Below, piece by piece: positions 16,892 through 25,443 of a DNA stretch of 64,000 nt. The notes under the pieces were generated by a model. The model had not been told where the DNA came from. It was given only the letters and a program-made list of their open reading frames with translations, and did not search any database. The translations under genes and the position numbers were made by a program. Source of the DNA: Sanguibacter inulinus (lineage in GTDB: Bacteria; Actinomycetota; Actinomycetes; Actinomycetales; Cellulomonadaceae); assembly GCF_013415325.1 (NCBI RefSeq), contig NZ_JACBYE010000001.1:124001-188000 (forward strand), in the 5' to 3' direction. The stretch's first letter is position 1. Each line of letters begins with the position of its first letter.

Positions 16892-17266
16892 TCAGCGAGG
16901 CTCGAGCAGCCACCTGTCCACGGTCACGCGGACCAGCACCCTGGCACCGTCGGTCGCCGGGTCGGCGGCGTCCCACCCGTACTTCGCGGCGAGCGACGCC
17001 ACGACGTCTGGCCGGGCGCCGACGTCGACGAGCTCGGCCGTCCCCTGTCCGACCAGCCCGCCGTCGGGCTCGGTCCCGGCGATCGCGACGCTGACCCGCG
17101 GGTCCCTGCGCAGCAGGCTCGCCTTGCGGGATCCCGTCGTGATGGACAGCCAGAGGTCGCCCTGGACGTGGACGAACCAGACAGGGGTCGTGTGGGGAGG
17201 TCCGTCGGGCCGGTTGGCGGACAACCACAGGTGGAGGGACTGGTCGAGGAGGTCGTCTCTGTGCAC
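16892..17266 (-). CDS. Pyridoxamine 5'-phosphate oxidase-fold (flavin/F420-type) protein
   Basis: A 124-residue split-barrel protein. HLWLSANRPDGPPHTTPVWF and the following GDLWLSITTGSRKASLLRRD are the cofactor-binding strands of the PPOX/FDOR class, and DPRVSVAIAG follows as usual. The GTG start has GGGGAG 9-14 bases upstream. Members bind FMN, F420 or heme; this one cannot be assigned further. It is divergent from the lipoprotein gene across 53 bp. Confidence 0.8.
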   Translation of the reverse strand: MHRDDLLDQSLHLWLSANRPDGPPHTTPVWFVHVQGDLWLSITTGSRKASLLRRDPRVSVAIAGTEPDGGLVGQGTAELVDVGARPDVVASLAAKYGWDAADPATDGARVLVRVTVDRWLLEPR

Positions 17267-17319
17267 GGACCAAGTCTCCCCGACCTGCACCGCCCGGAGG
17301 GGTGTGGTGGACTCAGAGG

Positions 17320-17943
17320 ATGAACACGACACCACGCACTGTCCTGTCCATCGCCGTCCTGGGCACAGGCCTCGTCCTCGCCGGGTGCTCGTCCGACTCG
17401 GACGGAGGCACCGCGACGACGGCCTCGCCAGCCTCCGAGCCGGCCACCACCTCGGCCGAGACCTCAGAGCCTGCCGCCTCGGAGACGGCGACCACCGACC
17501 CCGCCGAGAGCACCGACGACGGTGCACTCATGGACGGCAACCAGCCCGTGGACATCCAGTCCTACGCCGGGACCTATCTCGCGCCCACGGTCGAGGGCGG
17601 CGTCGCCCTCGTGCCGGACCCCGCGGCCAACGAGGTGCCCGCGCAGTGGGTCGTCACGCCGCTCCCGTCGGGCGGCACGGGCTACCAGATCGTCACTGTC
17701 GCGGAGACCGACGGTGAGCCCAGCTGCCTCGCTGTCGCGATGGACGCCGACCCGTCGCTCGCGAGCTGTGACGAGCAGGACCCCGACCAGGTCTTCGTGG
17801 TCTCGCCGCTCGACAGCCCCGAGCAGGTGGCGCTGACCACCGCCGCCGGGTACCTCGGCGTCGACACCGAGAGCGGCAACCTCGCCGTCTACGACACCGG
17901 CGACCAGCTGAGCAGCACCTTCACCCTCGTCCCGCAGGGCTAG
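17320..17943 (+). CDS. Secreted lipoprotein of unknown function
   Basis: A 207-residue lipoprotein. The signal peptide ends in a clear lipobox, LVLAGC, followed by a Ser/Thr/Glu-rich linker of about 60 residues. The remaining 140 residues alternate strands (GTYLAPTVEGGVALVPD; TGYQIVTVAETDGEPSC; GNLAVYDTGDQL) that look like a small beta-trefoil or beta-propeller fragment with one Cys pair. I do not recognise a family. Its last 70 bp are repeated 1,300 bp downstream, on the far side of the Abi gene. An inverted repeat TAGCCTCG/CGAGGCTA starts at its own stop codon. Confidence 0.75.
   Translation: MNTTPRTVLSIAVLGTGLVLAGCSSDSDGGTATTASPASEPATTSAETSEPAASETATTDPAESTDDGALMDGNQPVDIQSYAGTYLAPTVEGGVALVPDPAANEVPAQWVVTPLPSGGTGYQIVTVAETDGEPSCLAVAMDADPSLASCDEQDPDQVFVVSPLDSPEQVALTTAAGYLGVDTESGNLAVYDTGDQLSSTFTLVPQG
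17871..17940 (+). repeat. Left copy of a 70-bp direct duplication flanking the Abi module
   Basis: This is the 3' end of the lipoprotein gene. It matches 19171-19240 at 65 of 70 positions with no gaps and an offset of exactly 1,300 bp. Confidence 0.9.
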
Positions 17944-18034
17944 CCTCGGGCTTTCGTGGCAAGCCGCCGGACGCAGGAACAGGGTGAAAGGTCGAGGCTA
18001 GACGCCTGTCGGCCACCCGTGCTACCGTCTCGGA

Positions 18035-18080
18035 CATCACGATCAGCCCGTTGCCGCAAGGCGCGGGCTGATTTTCTTTC
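18035..18080 (+). ncRNA. Candidate small RNA with terminator hairpin upstream of the Abi gene
   Basis: A nine-pair stem ATCAGCCCG (18042) / CGGGCTGAT (18064) is extended inside by GCC/GGC closing a GCAA tetraloop of the GNRA class, with a TT/G internal loop between. TTTTCTTTC follows directly, which is a classic intrinsic terminator and unusual in this T-poor genome. A TACCGT -10 at 18023-18028 with TAGACG 18 bp upstream would start the RNA near 18035, giving about 45 nt. The Abi gene's ribosome binding site comes immediately after. Abi_2-family genes are reported to be paired with small structured RNAs; membership of that RNA class is not tested here. Confidence 0.6.
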
Positions 18081-18097
18081 TGCAGGAGAAGCGCACC

Positions 18098-19081
18098 GTG
18101 GAGTACACGAAGAGGTGGCTGCCCCTCGAAGCGCAGGTGGAGCGGTTGGCGCAGCGCGGCTTGGAAGTTGATGACCCGGCGCGTGCGGTCGGGCTGCTGC
18201 AGTCGATCGGCTACTACCGTGTGACCGGCTACCTGTACCCGTTCCTCGAGTCCGACGAGTATGTCGACGACGAGGGCCACACGAAGACCCGCGTGCTGGA
18301 CAAGTACCGGCCGGGCACCGAGCTGCACCACGCTGAGTCGATCATCGACTTCGATCGGCAGCTGCGCTTGCTGGTCATGGACGGCGTGGAGCGGATTGAG
18401 GTGGCGGTGCGGATGCGCACCGGTTACGTACTGGGGCGAGCCTCGGCGTTCGCGCACGAGGACCCCGCTTGCTTTGACGACTCGTTCACCAGGGCGAACA
18501 CTGACAGTCGCGATCCGCAGCCCAGCAAGCAGGTGGCGTGGCTCGAGCGGGTCAAGGCGCGTCGGGAAAGCTCCGACGAGCAGTTCGTCGTCCACTTCCG
18601 CGAGAAGTACGACGATCACATGCCGGTGTGGGCGCTGACCGAACTGCTCGAGCTGGGACACCTGTCCAACCTCTATCGAGGGATGCTCCAGAAGGATGCC
18701 GAGGAAGTCGCTCTGGCCTTCGGCGTCCCGAAGAAGAAGATGATGATCAGCTGGCTCGCCAGCCTGAACTACGTGCGGAATGCCGCGGCGCACCATGCTC
18801 GACTCTTCAACCGGAAGCTCCAGAACGCACCTTCGCGGCCAGCGGCGGGGAGCGTTCCGCTCCTCGACCACCTCCGTGCGCCAGGTGCCCCCAAGGAGGA
18901 TTTCGGCACCTATAACGCCTTGGCGATCATCGCCCACATGCTGCGATCAATCGAAGCGGAGCGATCCTGGGCGCTACGCCTGGCCGGGCTGCTCCGCACC
19001 TTTCCGACGTCGCACGCACTCTCGATCCAGTCGATCGGCGTACCGCAGGGGTGGGAGACGCTCGAACTCTGGCGAGAGTGA
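18098..19081 (+). CDS. Abi_2 / AbiD-AbiF family abortive-infection protein
   Basis: A 327-residue protein of the Abi_2 family, phage-defence or toxin proteins thought to be HEPN-type ribonucleases. Family marks are the opening KRWLPLEAQVERL, the LLQSIGYYRVTGYLYPF block, DFDRQLRLLVMDGVERIEVA, and the HEPN catalytic signature R227-x4-H232 in YVRNAAAHHARLFNR. GTG start with AGGAG nine bases upstream. Codon choice is less GC-extreme than in the neighbours (several CTC/TTC alternatives such as AGG, CGA, TCA). It stands alone between duplicated lipoprotein sequence, preceded by its own hairpin RNA, so it looks like an acquired one-gene defence module. Confidence 0.88.
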   Translation: MEYTKRWLPLEAQVERLAQRGLEVDDPARAVGLLQSIGYYRVTGYLYPFLESDEYVDDEGHTKTRVLDKYRPGTELHHAESIIDFDRQLRLLVMDGVERIEVAVRMRTGYVLGRASAFAHEDPACFDDSFTRANTDSRDPQPSKQVAWLERVKARRESSDEQFVVHFREKYDDHMPVWALTELLELGHLSNLYRGMLQKDAEEVALAFGVPKKKMMISWLASLNYVRNAAAHHARLFNRKLQNAPSRPAAGSVPLLDHLRAPGAPKEDFGTYNALAIIAHMLRSIEAERSWALRLAGLLRTFPTSHALSIQSIGVPQGWETLELWRE

Positions 19082-19170
19082 AGATCGAGCACATGCTGAG
19101 TCTCGGAATGTCGGCGAGACGCCGGATCGGTGCCTGAGATCTAGAAGGTTAGGGGATCGGTGCTTACGGA

Positions 19171-19240
19171 GAGCGGCAACCTCGCCGTCTACGACACGGG
19201 CGACCAGCTGATCAGCACCTTCACGCTCGTTGCGCAGGGC
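19171..19240 (+). repeat. Right copy of the lipoprotein 3'-end duplication
   Basis: Same 70 bases as the end of the lipoprotein gene with five substitutions, one of which removes nothing in frame; the original TAG stop is replaced by GAA. No start codon or 5' part is present, so it is a gene fragment. A 10-bp direct repeat GGATCGGTGC (19124 and 19154) precedes it. Confidence 0.85.
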
Positions 19241-19269
19241 GAAGGACTCAAGCCGCCTAGGCTGGTCCT

Positions 19270-19563
19270 GTGACTTCTGACCCTCGCCCGTCGACCGTCC
19301 CCGTGTCGTGGCGCGCCACGCTCTCCGCCGCAGCAGTCGCCCTCGTGCTGTGCGCGAGCATCCTCCTGGCCCCGCACGCCCAGGCTGCTGAGGCGCTCGC
19401 CTCGACCTCTGACGGCGGCGCCGAGCTGTCTGGCGGCTATGCCTGGTTGGCGGCGGCGGCCTTCGTCCTGCTGATCGTCGGGTCGGTCGGGCGCATCATC
19501 GGCATGCGGATGCTCTACAAGAACCGGAAGGCGCGGAAGGACCGCGAGACCGACGGCCTCTGA
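19270..19563 (+). CDS. Small secreted/membrane protein, 97 residues
   Basis: The N-terminal segment SWRATLSAAAVALVLCASIL with APHAQAAEA after it is a signal peptide with a probable AQA cleavage site. A second hydrophobic helix (YAWLAAAAFVLLIVGSVGRI) is followed by a basic, charged tail (YKNRKARKDRE). So a short exported domain with a single membrane anchor is likely. Function unknown. TAGGCT at 19258-19263 ends six bases before the GTG, indicating a leaderless transcript; this promoter lies just after the duplicated lipoprotein fragment. Confidence 0.65.
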   Translation: MTSDPRPSTVPVSWRATLSAAAVALVLCASILLAPHAQAAEALASTSDGGAELSGGYAWLAAAAFVLLIVGSVGRIIGMRMLYKNRKARKDRETDGL

Positions 19564-19651
19564 GCCCTCCGCGGATCGCGTCTCGCCGCACACCGCCCGC
19601 TCGTAGGCGCGGACGAGCCTCACCGCGTGGGCTATCCCGCCCGGCTCCGCG

Positions 19652-19691
19652 TCACGCCGACCGGACGAGCAGCTTCCTGATGCGCTTCTCG
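19652..19691 (-). repeat. Duplicated 3' end of hrpA
   Basis: These 40 bases match 19705-19744, the last 13 codons and stop of hrpA, at 37 positions, offset 53 bp. The fragment would encode EKRIRKLLVRSA against EKRIRKLLAGSA in the intact gene. It is downstream of hrpA on the same strand and has no start. Confidence 0.85.
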
Positions 19692-19704
19692 CCCCAGCCT
19701 CGCC

Positions 19705-22700
19705 TCACGCCGACCCGGCGAGCAGCTTCCGGATGCGCTTCTCGCTGACGGGTCCGTCCGTGCCGAGCTGCTGGGCGAAGAGCGAGACGCGCAGCTCTTC
19801 GATCATCCAGCGAGCCTGGCTCAGCTCGGCAGCTCGGGCCGGGTCCGGGCGCCCTGCTGCGTAGGCGGCCCGGGCCGCGTCGTAGGCCTCTTCGACGTCG
19901 TGCACCTTCCACGCGAGCTCGGCGTCGCGGTTCGGGTTGCTCGTCGCCTTCTCGAGCCTGTACGACGCCGCCCGCAGATACCTGGCGAGGTGCGGCAGAC
20001 GGTCCGGCGGGGTCGCAGCCACAAAACCGTCGTAGACGAGCCCGGCCACGTGGTCGCGGACGTCGGCGAGGGTGTTGAGCAGCGCGAGCGAGCTCGACGA
20101 CCTGATCTCGCCGTCGACGGTCCGCGCCGCTGTGAGCGCCGCGACGACGTGCCCGACGACCGTGTAGATCTCCTCTTCGAGCGCCTTCTTCACGGCTGCG
20201 CGGGTCGCCGTGTACGTCGCGAGGTCTCGGATCTGACCAGCCTCTGGCGTGAGGTGCTGGACAGCGGCGAGCTGGAGGTCGGCGACGAGCGCGCCCGTGT
20301 TCTTGTACGGGCTCGCGGCGAGGGTCAGCGACTGGGTCCCCGACCACCGCGACGTCACCCGCGACTGCTGGAGGGCTGTCTCGCCGAGGATCAGCCTGCG
20401 GACGCCGCGCGTGTGCTCGGCCTGCTGGCGCGACGCGTCGGCGAGCACCCGCAGGGCGACGGTGGTGGTCGCCCCCGAGCGCTCTTCGACGAGGGCGGGG
20501 TACCCGCGCACGACCATGCCGCCCGGGCCCGGTGTGTCGACCTGGGACGGGAGCACCCCGTCGGGCAGGGCCGACGGCCAGGTGGCGAGAGAGGCGACCT
20601 CGGCGACGGTGACACCTGTCGGGGCGTCGGGCGTCGTGGTCCGCGGCGCTGCCGCAGGTGCGGGAGTCCCTGTCCCGCCGGGGACGCCCCCGGCACTCGC
20701 ACCCTTCGCGGCCGCAGCCGCCTCCTGCTGCGCCTCGCGCAGCGCTGTGCCGACGGCACTCTTGACCGCCGAGCGGACAGCAGCCTGCGACTGCGCGGCG
20801 AGCCGGCGCTGGAGCGCGACGAGGTCCTTGGACTCGTCGAGCACCACCTGCCCGCGCGGTCCGGAGCCGCTGCCGCGCTCTTCGAACACCCGGAAGGTCA
20901 TCCGCAGATGGCCGGGGAGCTTCTCGCGGTCCCAGGCGTCGTCGGGCACGTCGACGTCGCGCAGCGCCTTGACCGCCCGGGTGAAGGCCTGCTCGTAGGA
21001 CTCGGCCATGTCACCGGCACGCGTGATGTCTCCCCACGAGGGGGTGTTCGCCCGGATCCACGCGACGACACCGCGGGCGACGTCGGGCGCAGGGACCAGC
21101 TGGACGCGGACAGGCTTGGGCAGCGCACGGATGGTCGCGGTCGTCAGCTCGTCGAGCAGACCGGGGACCATCCAGTCGAAACCGTCGGGCACCACGCGGT
21201 TGAGCACCGAGATCGGGATGTGCACGGTGACGCCGTCGGCATCTGTCCCAGGCTGGAACTGGTACGTCAGCGGAAGGGTCAAATCGCCCTGGACCCACTC
21301 CTGCGGGAAGTCCTCGGCCGAGACCTCGACTCCCTCGGGGACGAGCAGGTCGAGGGTGAAGGTCAGCAGCTCGGGGTCGTCGCGGCGCGCGGACTTCCAC
21401 CACTGGTCGAAGTGCCGTGCGGAGACGACCGAGGCGGGCACGCGCTCGTCGTAGAAGGCGAAGAGCGCGTCGTCGTCGACCACGAGACCACGCTGGCGCG
21501 AGCGGGCCTCGAGCTCGGCGGCCTCGTCGAGCAGGCGGCGGTTGTCGGCGTAGAAGGTGTGGTGGGTGGTCCACTCGCCTTGCACGAGGGCGTGGCGGAT
21601 GAACAGCTCGCGGGCCTGCTCGGGGTCGACCTTGGAGAACAGCACCTTGCGGTCGGCGACGATCGGCACGCCGTAGAGCAGCACCTTCTCGATCGCCTGC
21701 GCAGCACCCTGCTTGCTCGACCAGTGCGGCTCGGAGTACGTGCGCTTGACCAGGTGCGCGGCGAGCTCTTCGGCCCACTCGGGCTGGATCTTCGCGACGT
21801 CGCGGCCCCACAGGCGCGAGGTCTCGACGAGCTCGCCTGCCATCACCCAGACCGGCGGCTTCTTGGCGAGGCCCGATCCGGGGAAGATCGCGAAGCGGGC
21901 ACCGCGCGCCCCGAGATACTCGTTCCGCGCGAACTTCTTGGCCCGGCGGTCGGCCGCGGTCTCCCGGCCCTTGACGGCCGAGGCCTTGACCTCGGTGGCC
22001 TCCTGCATGCCGATCTGCGAGAGCAGCCCGGCGAGCAACGACTGGTGGATCGTGTCGCCGTCCCAGGTCTGGCGCAGGTCGAGCTCGGACACCCCGTCAT
22101 CGACCCGGGACGCGACGGTGCTGCCCTGCGCATCGGGTCCGACGGTCCCGCCGGCTCCGCCCGAGCGGCGGCCGGGTGCATTCATGACGATGCCGAGCGG
22201 CTTGGACATCTCGCGCAGCTGACCGACGACGTCCTGCCACTCCCGGATCCGCAGGAAGTTGAGGAACTCCGCCCGGCACAGCCTGCGGAAGGCCGACGAC
22301 GACAGGTCACGCTGCTGACCCCGCACGTACTCCCAGAGGTTGAGGTACGTGAGGAAGTCAGACGTCGGGTCGGTGAAGCGGGCGTGCTGCTGGTCGGCCT
22401 GAGCGCGCTGCTCGGTCGGACGCTCGCGGGGGTCCTGGATCGACAGCGCCGCCGCGATGATCATCACCTCGCGGGCCGCGCCGCGGCGCCCACCCTCGAC
22501 GATCATCCGGGCCAGGCGCGGGTCCATCGGCAGCTGGGCGATGGCCCGGCCGGTCTCCGTGAGACGCGTGCCGCCACCGGCACCGAGGGCGTCACGGTCT
22601 GATCGTGACGGCTGCTCGGTCGAGGGCGTGCTCGACGAGCCGTCAGCACCGGTGAGGGTATCGGTGCCCTCGGAGGAGGGGTCGGCGGTCTGTGTCTGGC

Positions 22701-24444
22701 CCGCCTCGGACCGGGTTCCACGCCTCTCGGGCTTGCGGGTCTCGAGCGCACCGAGCTCGGTGAGCAGCTGGACGCCGTCGCGGATGGCCCGGGTGTCGGG
22801 AGGCTCGACGAAGGGGAACTTCGCGACGTCGTCGGGCGTGCGGACCACGCCGACGGAGATCATCTGCAGCAGCACCGAGGCGAGGGACGTGCGCAGGATC
22901 TCGGGCTCGGTGAACTCCGGGCGCGAGAGGAAGTCGTCCTCGGAGTAGAGGCGGATCGCGATGCCGTCGGCGACACGGCCACAGCGGCCCGATCGCTGGT
23001 TGGCCGAGGCCTGCGCGATCGGCTCGATCGGCAGGCGCTGCACCTTGGTCGCCTTGGAGTAGCGCGAGATGCGGGCTGTGCCCGGGTCGACGACGTACCG
23101 GATGCCCGGGACCGTCAGCGAGGTCTCGGCGACGTTGGTCGAGAGCACGACGCGCCGGCCCGGGTGCGCCTGGAACACACGGTGCTGCTCGGCGGCCGAG
23201 AGGCGGGCGTAGAGCGGCATGATCTCGACGTGGTCGGGGCGTCGGGCGTCGTTGACGCGCGGACCCAGGTGGCTCGACAGGGCGTCCTGGGCGTCGAGGA
23301 TCTCTCGCTCGCCCGAGAGGAACACGAGGATGTCGCCCGGGCCGGCCGCGCACAGCTCGTCGACGGCCTCGCAGATGCCCGTCATGAGGTCGCGCTCCGC
23401 ACCCTTCTTGGCCGCGGAGTCCTCGGGCGTCAGCGGGCGGTAGCGGATCTCGACGGGGAAGGTGCGGCCGGTGACCGAGACGACGGGGGCCATGGGGACG
23501 TCGTCGGCGGTCTCGTCGGCTGACTGCTGCGAGGCCGGCGGAGCCGTCGAGCCAGAGGCCTCCGAGGCGCTGACGGCAGCCGGCGCACCCGCGGCGTCGC
23601 GCGGCGCGAAGTGCCGGGCGAACCTGTCGGAGTCGATCGTCGCCGACGTGATGATGACCTTGAGGTCCGGGCGCTGCGGCAGCAGCTGCGTGAGGTACCC
23701 GAGGATGAAGTCGATGTTGAGGGAGCGCTCGTGCGCCTCGTCGATGATGAGCGTGTCGTAGGCGAGCAGCTGCGGGTCGCGCTGGATCTGCGCGAGCAGG
23801 ATGCCGTCGGTCATGACCTTGACGAGGGTGTTCTCCGACGACGTGTCGGTGAACCGCACCTGGTAGCCGACGATCTCGCCCAGGGGCGTCCCGATCTCCT
23901 CGGCGATGCGCTCGGCGACAGTGCGCGCCGCGATACGACGAGGCTGGGTGTGGCCGATCTGCCCAGCGCGGCCGCGGCCGAGCTCGAGGGCGATCTTCGG
24001 CAGCTGGGTGGTCTTGCCCGACCCGGTCTCACCCGCGACGATGACCACCTGGTTGTCGCGGATCGCCGCGGCGATGTCTTCCCGGCGCGCCGAGACGGGC
24101 AGCTGCTCGGGGAAGGTGATCGGGGGAAGCTCGACAGCCGTGCGGGCGGCGGCGGCGCGGGCGAGCTTGCCGTGGTCGACGCGCGGCGTGCTGCCGCGGC
24201 GACCGGAGCCCTTGCCGCGACCCTCCTTCGCGCTCTGTGCCCGCGCGCCCTGTGCCTTCGTGCCCTGTGCGATCGCGCCCTGTGCCGGTTCGCCGCGACC
24301 GGTCGGGCTGGCAGACGTCTCGTCGTGAGGTGTCGACGAGGTCCCTCGACCGCGTCCACCACGCCGGCGTCGACCGCCGTCGCGGCGCGCGGGCGCACCG
24401 GAGGGAGCGTCCTGCGGGTCTGGGGAGTTCGGTGCCGTGCTCAC
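19705..24444 (-). CDS. hrpA: ATP-dependent RNA helicase HrpA (DEAH box)
   Basis: A 1,579-residue DEAH-box helicase of the HrpA type, implicated in ribosome rescue and mRNA processing. Motif I is GETGSGKTTQLP, motif II DEAHERS, motif III SATIDSDRF and motif VI QRSGRCGRV, then the HA2, OB-fold and the long HrpA C-terminal domain (DUF3418). Two acidic low-complexity insertions, one after the DEAH domain (SEASGSTAPP region) and one in the helicase-C linker (TRSEAGQTQTADPSSEG region), lengthen it beyond the 1,300 residues of E. coli HrpA. The N-terminus is a basic Arg/Gly-rich extension. I favour the GTG at VSTAPNSPD, ten bases after GGAGG. Confidence 0.93.
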   Translation of the reverse strand: MSTAPNSPDPQDAPSGAPARRDGGRRRRGGRGRGTSSTPHDETSASPTGRGEPAQGAIAQGTKAQGARAQSAKEGRGKGSGRRGSTPRVDHGKLARAAAARTAVELPPITFPEQLPVSARREDIAAAIRDNQVVIVAGETGSGKTTQLPKIALELGRGRAGQIGHTQPRRIAARTVAERIAEEIGTPLGEIVGYQVRFTDTSSENTLVKVMTDGILLAQIQRDPQLLAYDTLIIDEAHERSLNIDFILGYLTQLLPQRPDLKVIITSATIDSDRFARHFAPRDAAGAPAAVSASEASGSTAPPASQQSADETADDVPMAPVVSVTGRTFPVEIRYRPLTPEDSAAKKGAERDLMTGICEAVDELCAAGPGDILVFLSGEREILDAQDALSSHLGPRVNDARRPDHVEIMPLYARLSAAEQHRVFQAHPGRRVVLSTNVAETSLTVPGIRYVVDPGTARISRYSKATKVQRLPIEPIAQASANQRSGRCGRVADGIAIRLYSEDDFLSRPEFTEPEILRTSLASVLLQMISVGVVRTPDDVAKFPFVEPPDTRAIRDGVQLLTELGALETRKPERRGTRSEAGQTQTADPSSEGTDTLTGADGSSSTPSTEQPSRSDRDALGAGGGTRLTETGRAIAQLPMDPRLARMIVEGGRRGAAREVMIIAAALSIQDPRERPTEQRAQADQQHARFTDPTSDFLTYLNLWEYVRGQQRDLSSSAFRRLCRAEFLNFLRIREWQDVVGQLREMSKPLGIVMNAPGRRSGGAGGTVGPDAQGSTVASRVDDGVSELDLRQTWDGDTIHQSLLAGLLSQIGMQEATEVKASAVKGRETAADRRAKKFARNEYLGARGARFAIFPGSGLAKKPPVWVMAGELVETSRLWGRDVAKIQPEWAEELAAHLVKRTYSEPHWSSKQGAAQAIEKVLLYGVPIVADRKVLFSKVDPEQARELFIRHALVQGEWTTHHTFYADNRRLLDEAAELEARSRQRGLVVDDDALFAFYDERVPASVVSARHFDQWWKSARRDDPELLTFTLDLLVPEGVEVSAEDFPQEWVQGDLTLPLTYQFQPGTDADGVTVHIPISVLNRVVPDGFDWMVPGLLDELTTATIRALPKPVRVQLVPAPDVARGVVAWIRANTPSWGDITRAGDMAESYEQAFTRAVKALRDVDVPDDAWDREKLPGHLRMTFRVFEERGSGSGPRGQVVLDESKDLVALQRRLAAQSQAAVRSAVKSAVGTALREAQQEAAAAAKGASAGGVPGGTGTPAPAAAPRTTTPDAPTGVTVAEVASLATWPSALPDGVLPSQVDTPGPGGMVVRGYPALVEERSGATTTVALRVLADASRQQAEHTRGVRRLILGETALQQSRVTSRWSGTQSLTLAASPYKNTGALVADLQLAAVQHLTPEAGQIRDLATYTATRAAVKKALEEEIYTVVGHVVAALTAARTVDGEIRSSSSLALLNTLADVRDHVAGLVYDGFVAATPPDRLPHLARYLRAASYRLEKATSNPNRDAELAWKVHDVEEAYDAARAAYAAGRPDPARAAELSQARWMIEELRVSLFAQQLGTDGPVSEKRIRKLLAGSA

Positions 24445-24550
24445 AACCCACCATCCTCCCAGGCGCCGCCAACTCTTTTCGTCCAGGAGCGGTGGACAGC
24501 CCCCGAGAGGTCCCGTCCATGTGGCACGACCCACCCCCGCCGGACCGCGA

Positions 24551-24611
24551 GGTCGTACAGACACGCCAGAACTCGACCCGGAGGTCGGTGTTCTGGCGTG
24601 TCTGTACGACC
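24551..24611. repeat. 22-bp perfect inverted repeat with nested stem
   Basis: The arms 24551-24572 and 24590-24611 are perfectly complementary over 22 bp. Inside, CGACC/GGTCG pairs around a 4-base CGGA loop. It sits between the small membrane-protein gene and hrpA, both on the minus strand, so it may terminate the first. There is no T-run. The length and perfection also fit a dispersed palindromic repeat; a genome search would decide. Confidence 0.7.
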
Positions 24612-24646
24612 TGGGTGCAGCGGGTGCGACCTGGTGCGGGTCGGGG

Positions 24647-24811
24647 TCAGTCCCGGCTGAGCTGGAGCGGCGCGAAGAACGCCAGGCTCACCGCGAGGAG
24701 GCCGCCGCCGAAGAGCAGGAACTCGAGGTCGGGCGTCGTGAAGGCGAGCGCCATCAGGTACATGCCCAGCAGGAACAGGGCGAGGGTGACGACGAAGGTG
24801 ATGCCACGCAT
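24647..24811 (-). CDS. Small two-helix membrane protein, 54 residues
   Basis: Starts MRGITFVVTLALFLLGMYL and continues into a second hydrophobic helix (EFLLFGGGLLAVSLAFF) ending APLQLSRD, so nearly the whole protein is two membrane spans. The ATG follows GGAGG by six bases, a strong initiation site. Function unknown; such proteins are frequent in actinobacteria. Confidence 0.6.
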   Translation of the reverse strand: MRGITFVVTLALFLLGMYLMALAFTTPDLEFLLFGGGLLAVSLAFFAPLQLSRD

Positions 24812-24933
24812 GGGGGTCCTCCAAGACTGAGATTCTGCTGGCAACGGTAGCAGGATGTGACGTCCTGTCAGGGGTCATGGTCTGACAGCAGCGGTCATGG
24901 TCCGGCCAGGCCGGCTGGCGAGCCAGGGTCTGG

Positions 24934-25356
24934 TCAGAGGCCCAGCGTCTTCTTGTACGAGAGCGCGAAGGAGGTGACGCCGCCGCCGAGGCTGTCGATG
25001 CACACGCGACGCCTGTCGAGCCCACCGACGGCAGGGCACGTGCCATCCATCGCGCGCAGCTCGTCGAGGACGGCCTCAGGCTGGTCGGAGGTATCGAGGT
25101 GGACCTCGAGCCAGCAGCCGCCCGACGCGCACCAGACGCTGCTCTCGTCCACGACCACCCCGTCGGGAAGGTCGACCTGGTCGGCCGACGGGACCGCAGA
25201 CTCGTCGATCTCCACGAGCACGAGGGGCACCACCACGACGAGGCCGAGGATCACGACGACCGTGCCGACGGCACCCAGGACCGCTCTGCTGACCGCTCTA
25301 CGTCCTCGCACGCTGCCCCCGAACGCCTCGTCACCGCGCTGACCTGCAGGTCTCAT
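24934..25356 (-). CDS. Hypothetical single-span membrane protein, 140 residues
   Basis: About 20 basic residues lead into a membrane helix (VGTVVVILGLVVVVPLVLV). The exported part contains four cysteines (SSVWCASGGCW; DGTCPAVGG; RRRVCIDS), which may form two disulfides. No family is recognised. GAGG lies nine bases before the ATG. It is divergent from rbsR but outside the LacI-type operator's obvious reach. Confidence 0.55.
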   Translation of the reverse strand: MRPAGQRGDEAFGGSVRGRRAVSRAVLGAVGTVVVILGLVVVVPLVLVEIDESAVPSADQVDLPDGVVVDESSVWCASGGCWLEVHLDTSDQPEAVLDELRAMDGTCPAVGGLDRRRVCIDSLGGGVTSFALSYKKTLGL

Positions 25357-25443
25357 CGTCTCTCACCTCGGGCTGCGTCGTCGAGGGCCACCCCGGGCTC
25401 CGCGACGGTCTTGACCTCTCCGACGATCGCCCCTACTCTCCAT

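Noticed and set aside
19900-22602. 900-codon plus-strand frame opposite hrpA
   Set aside because: Shadow of the helicase gene; no motifs.
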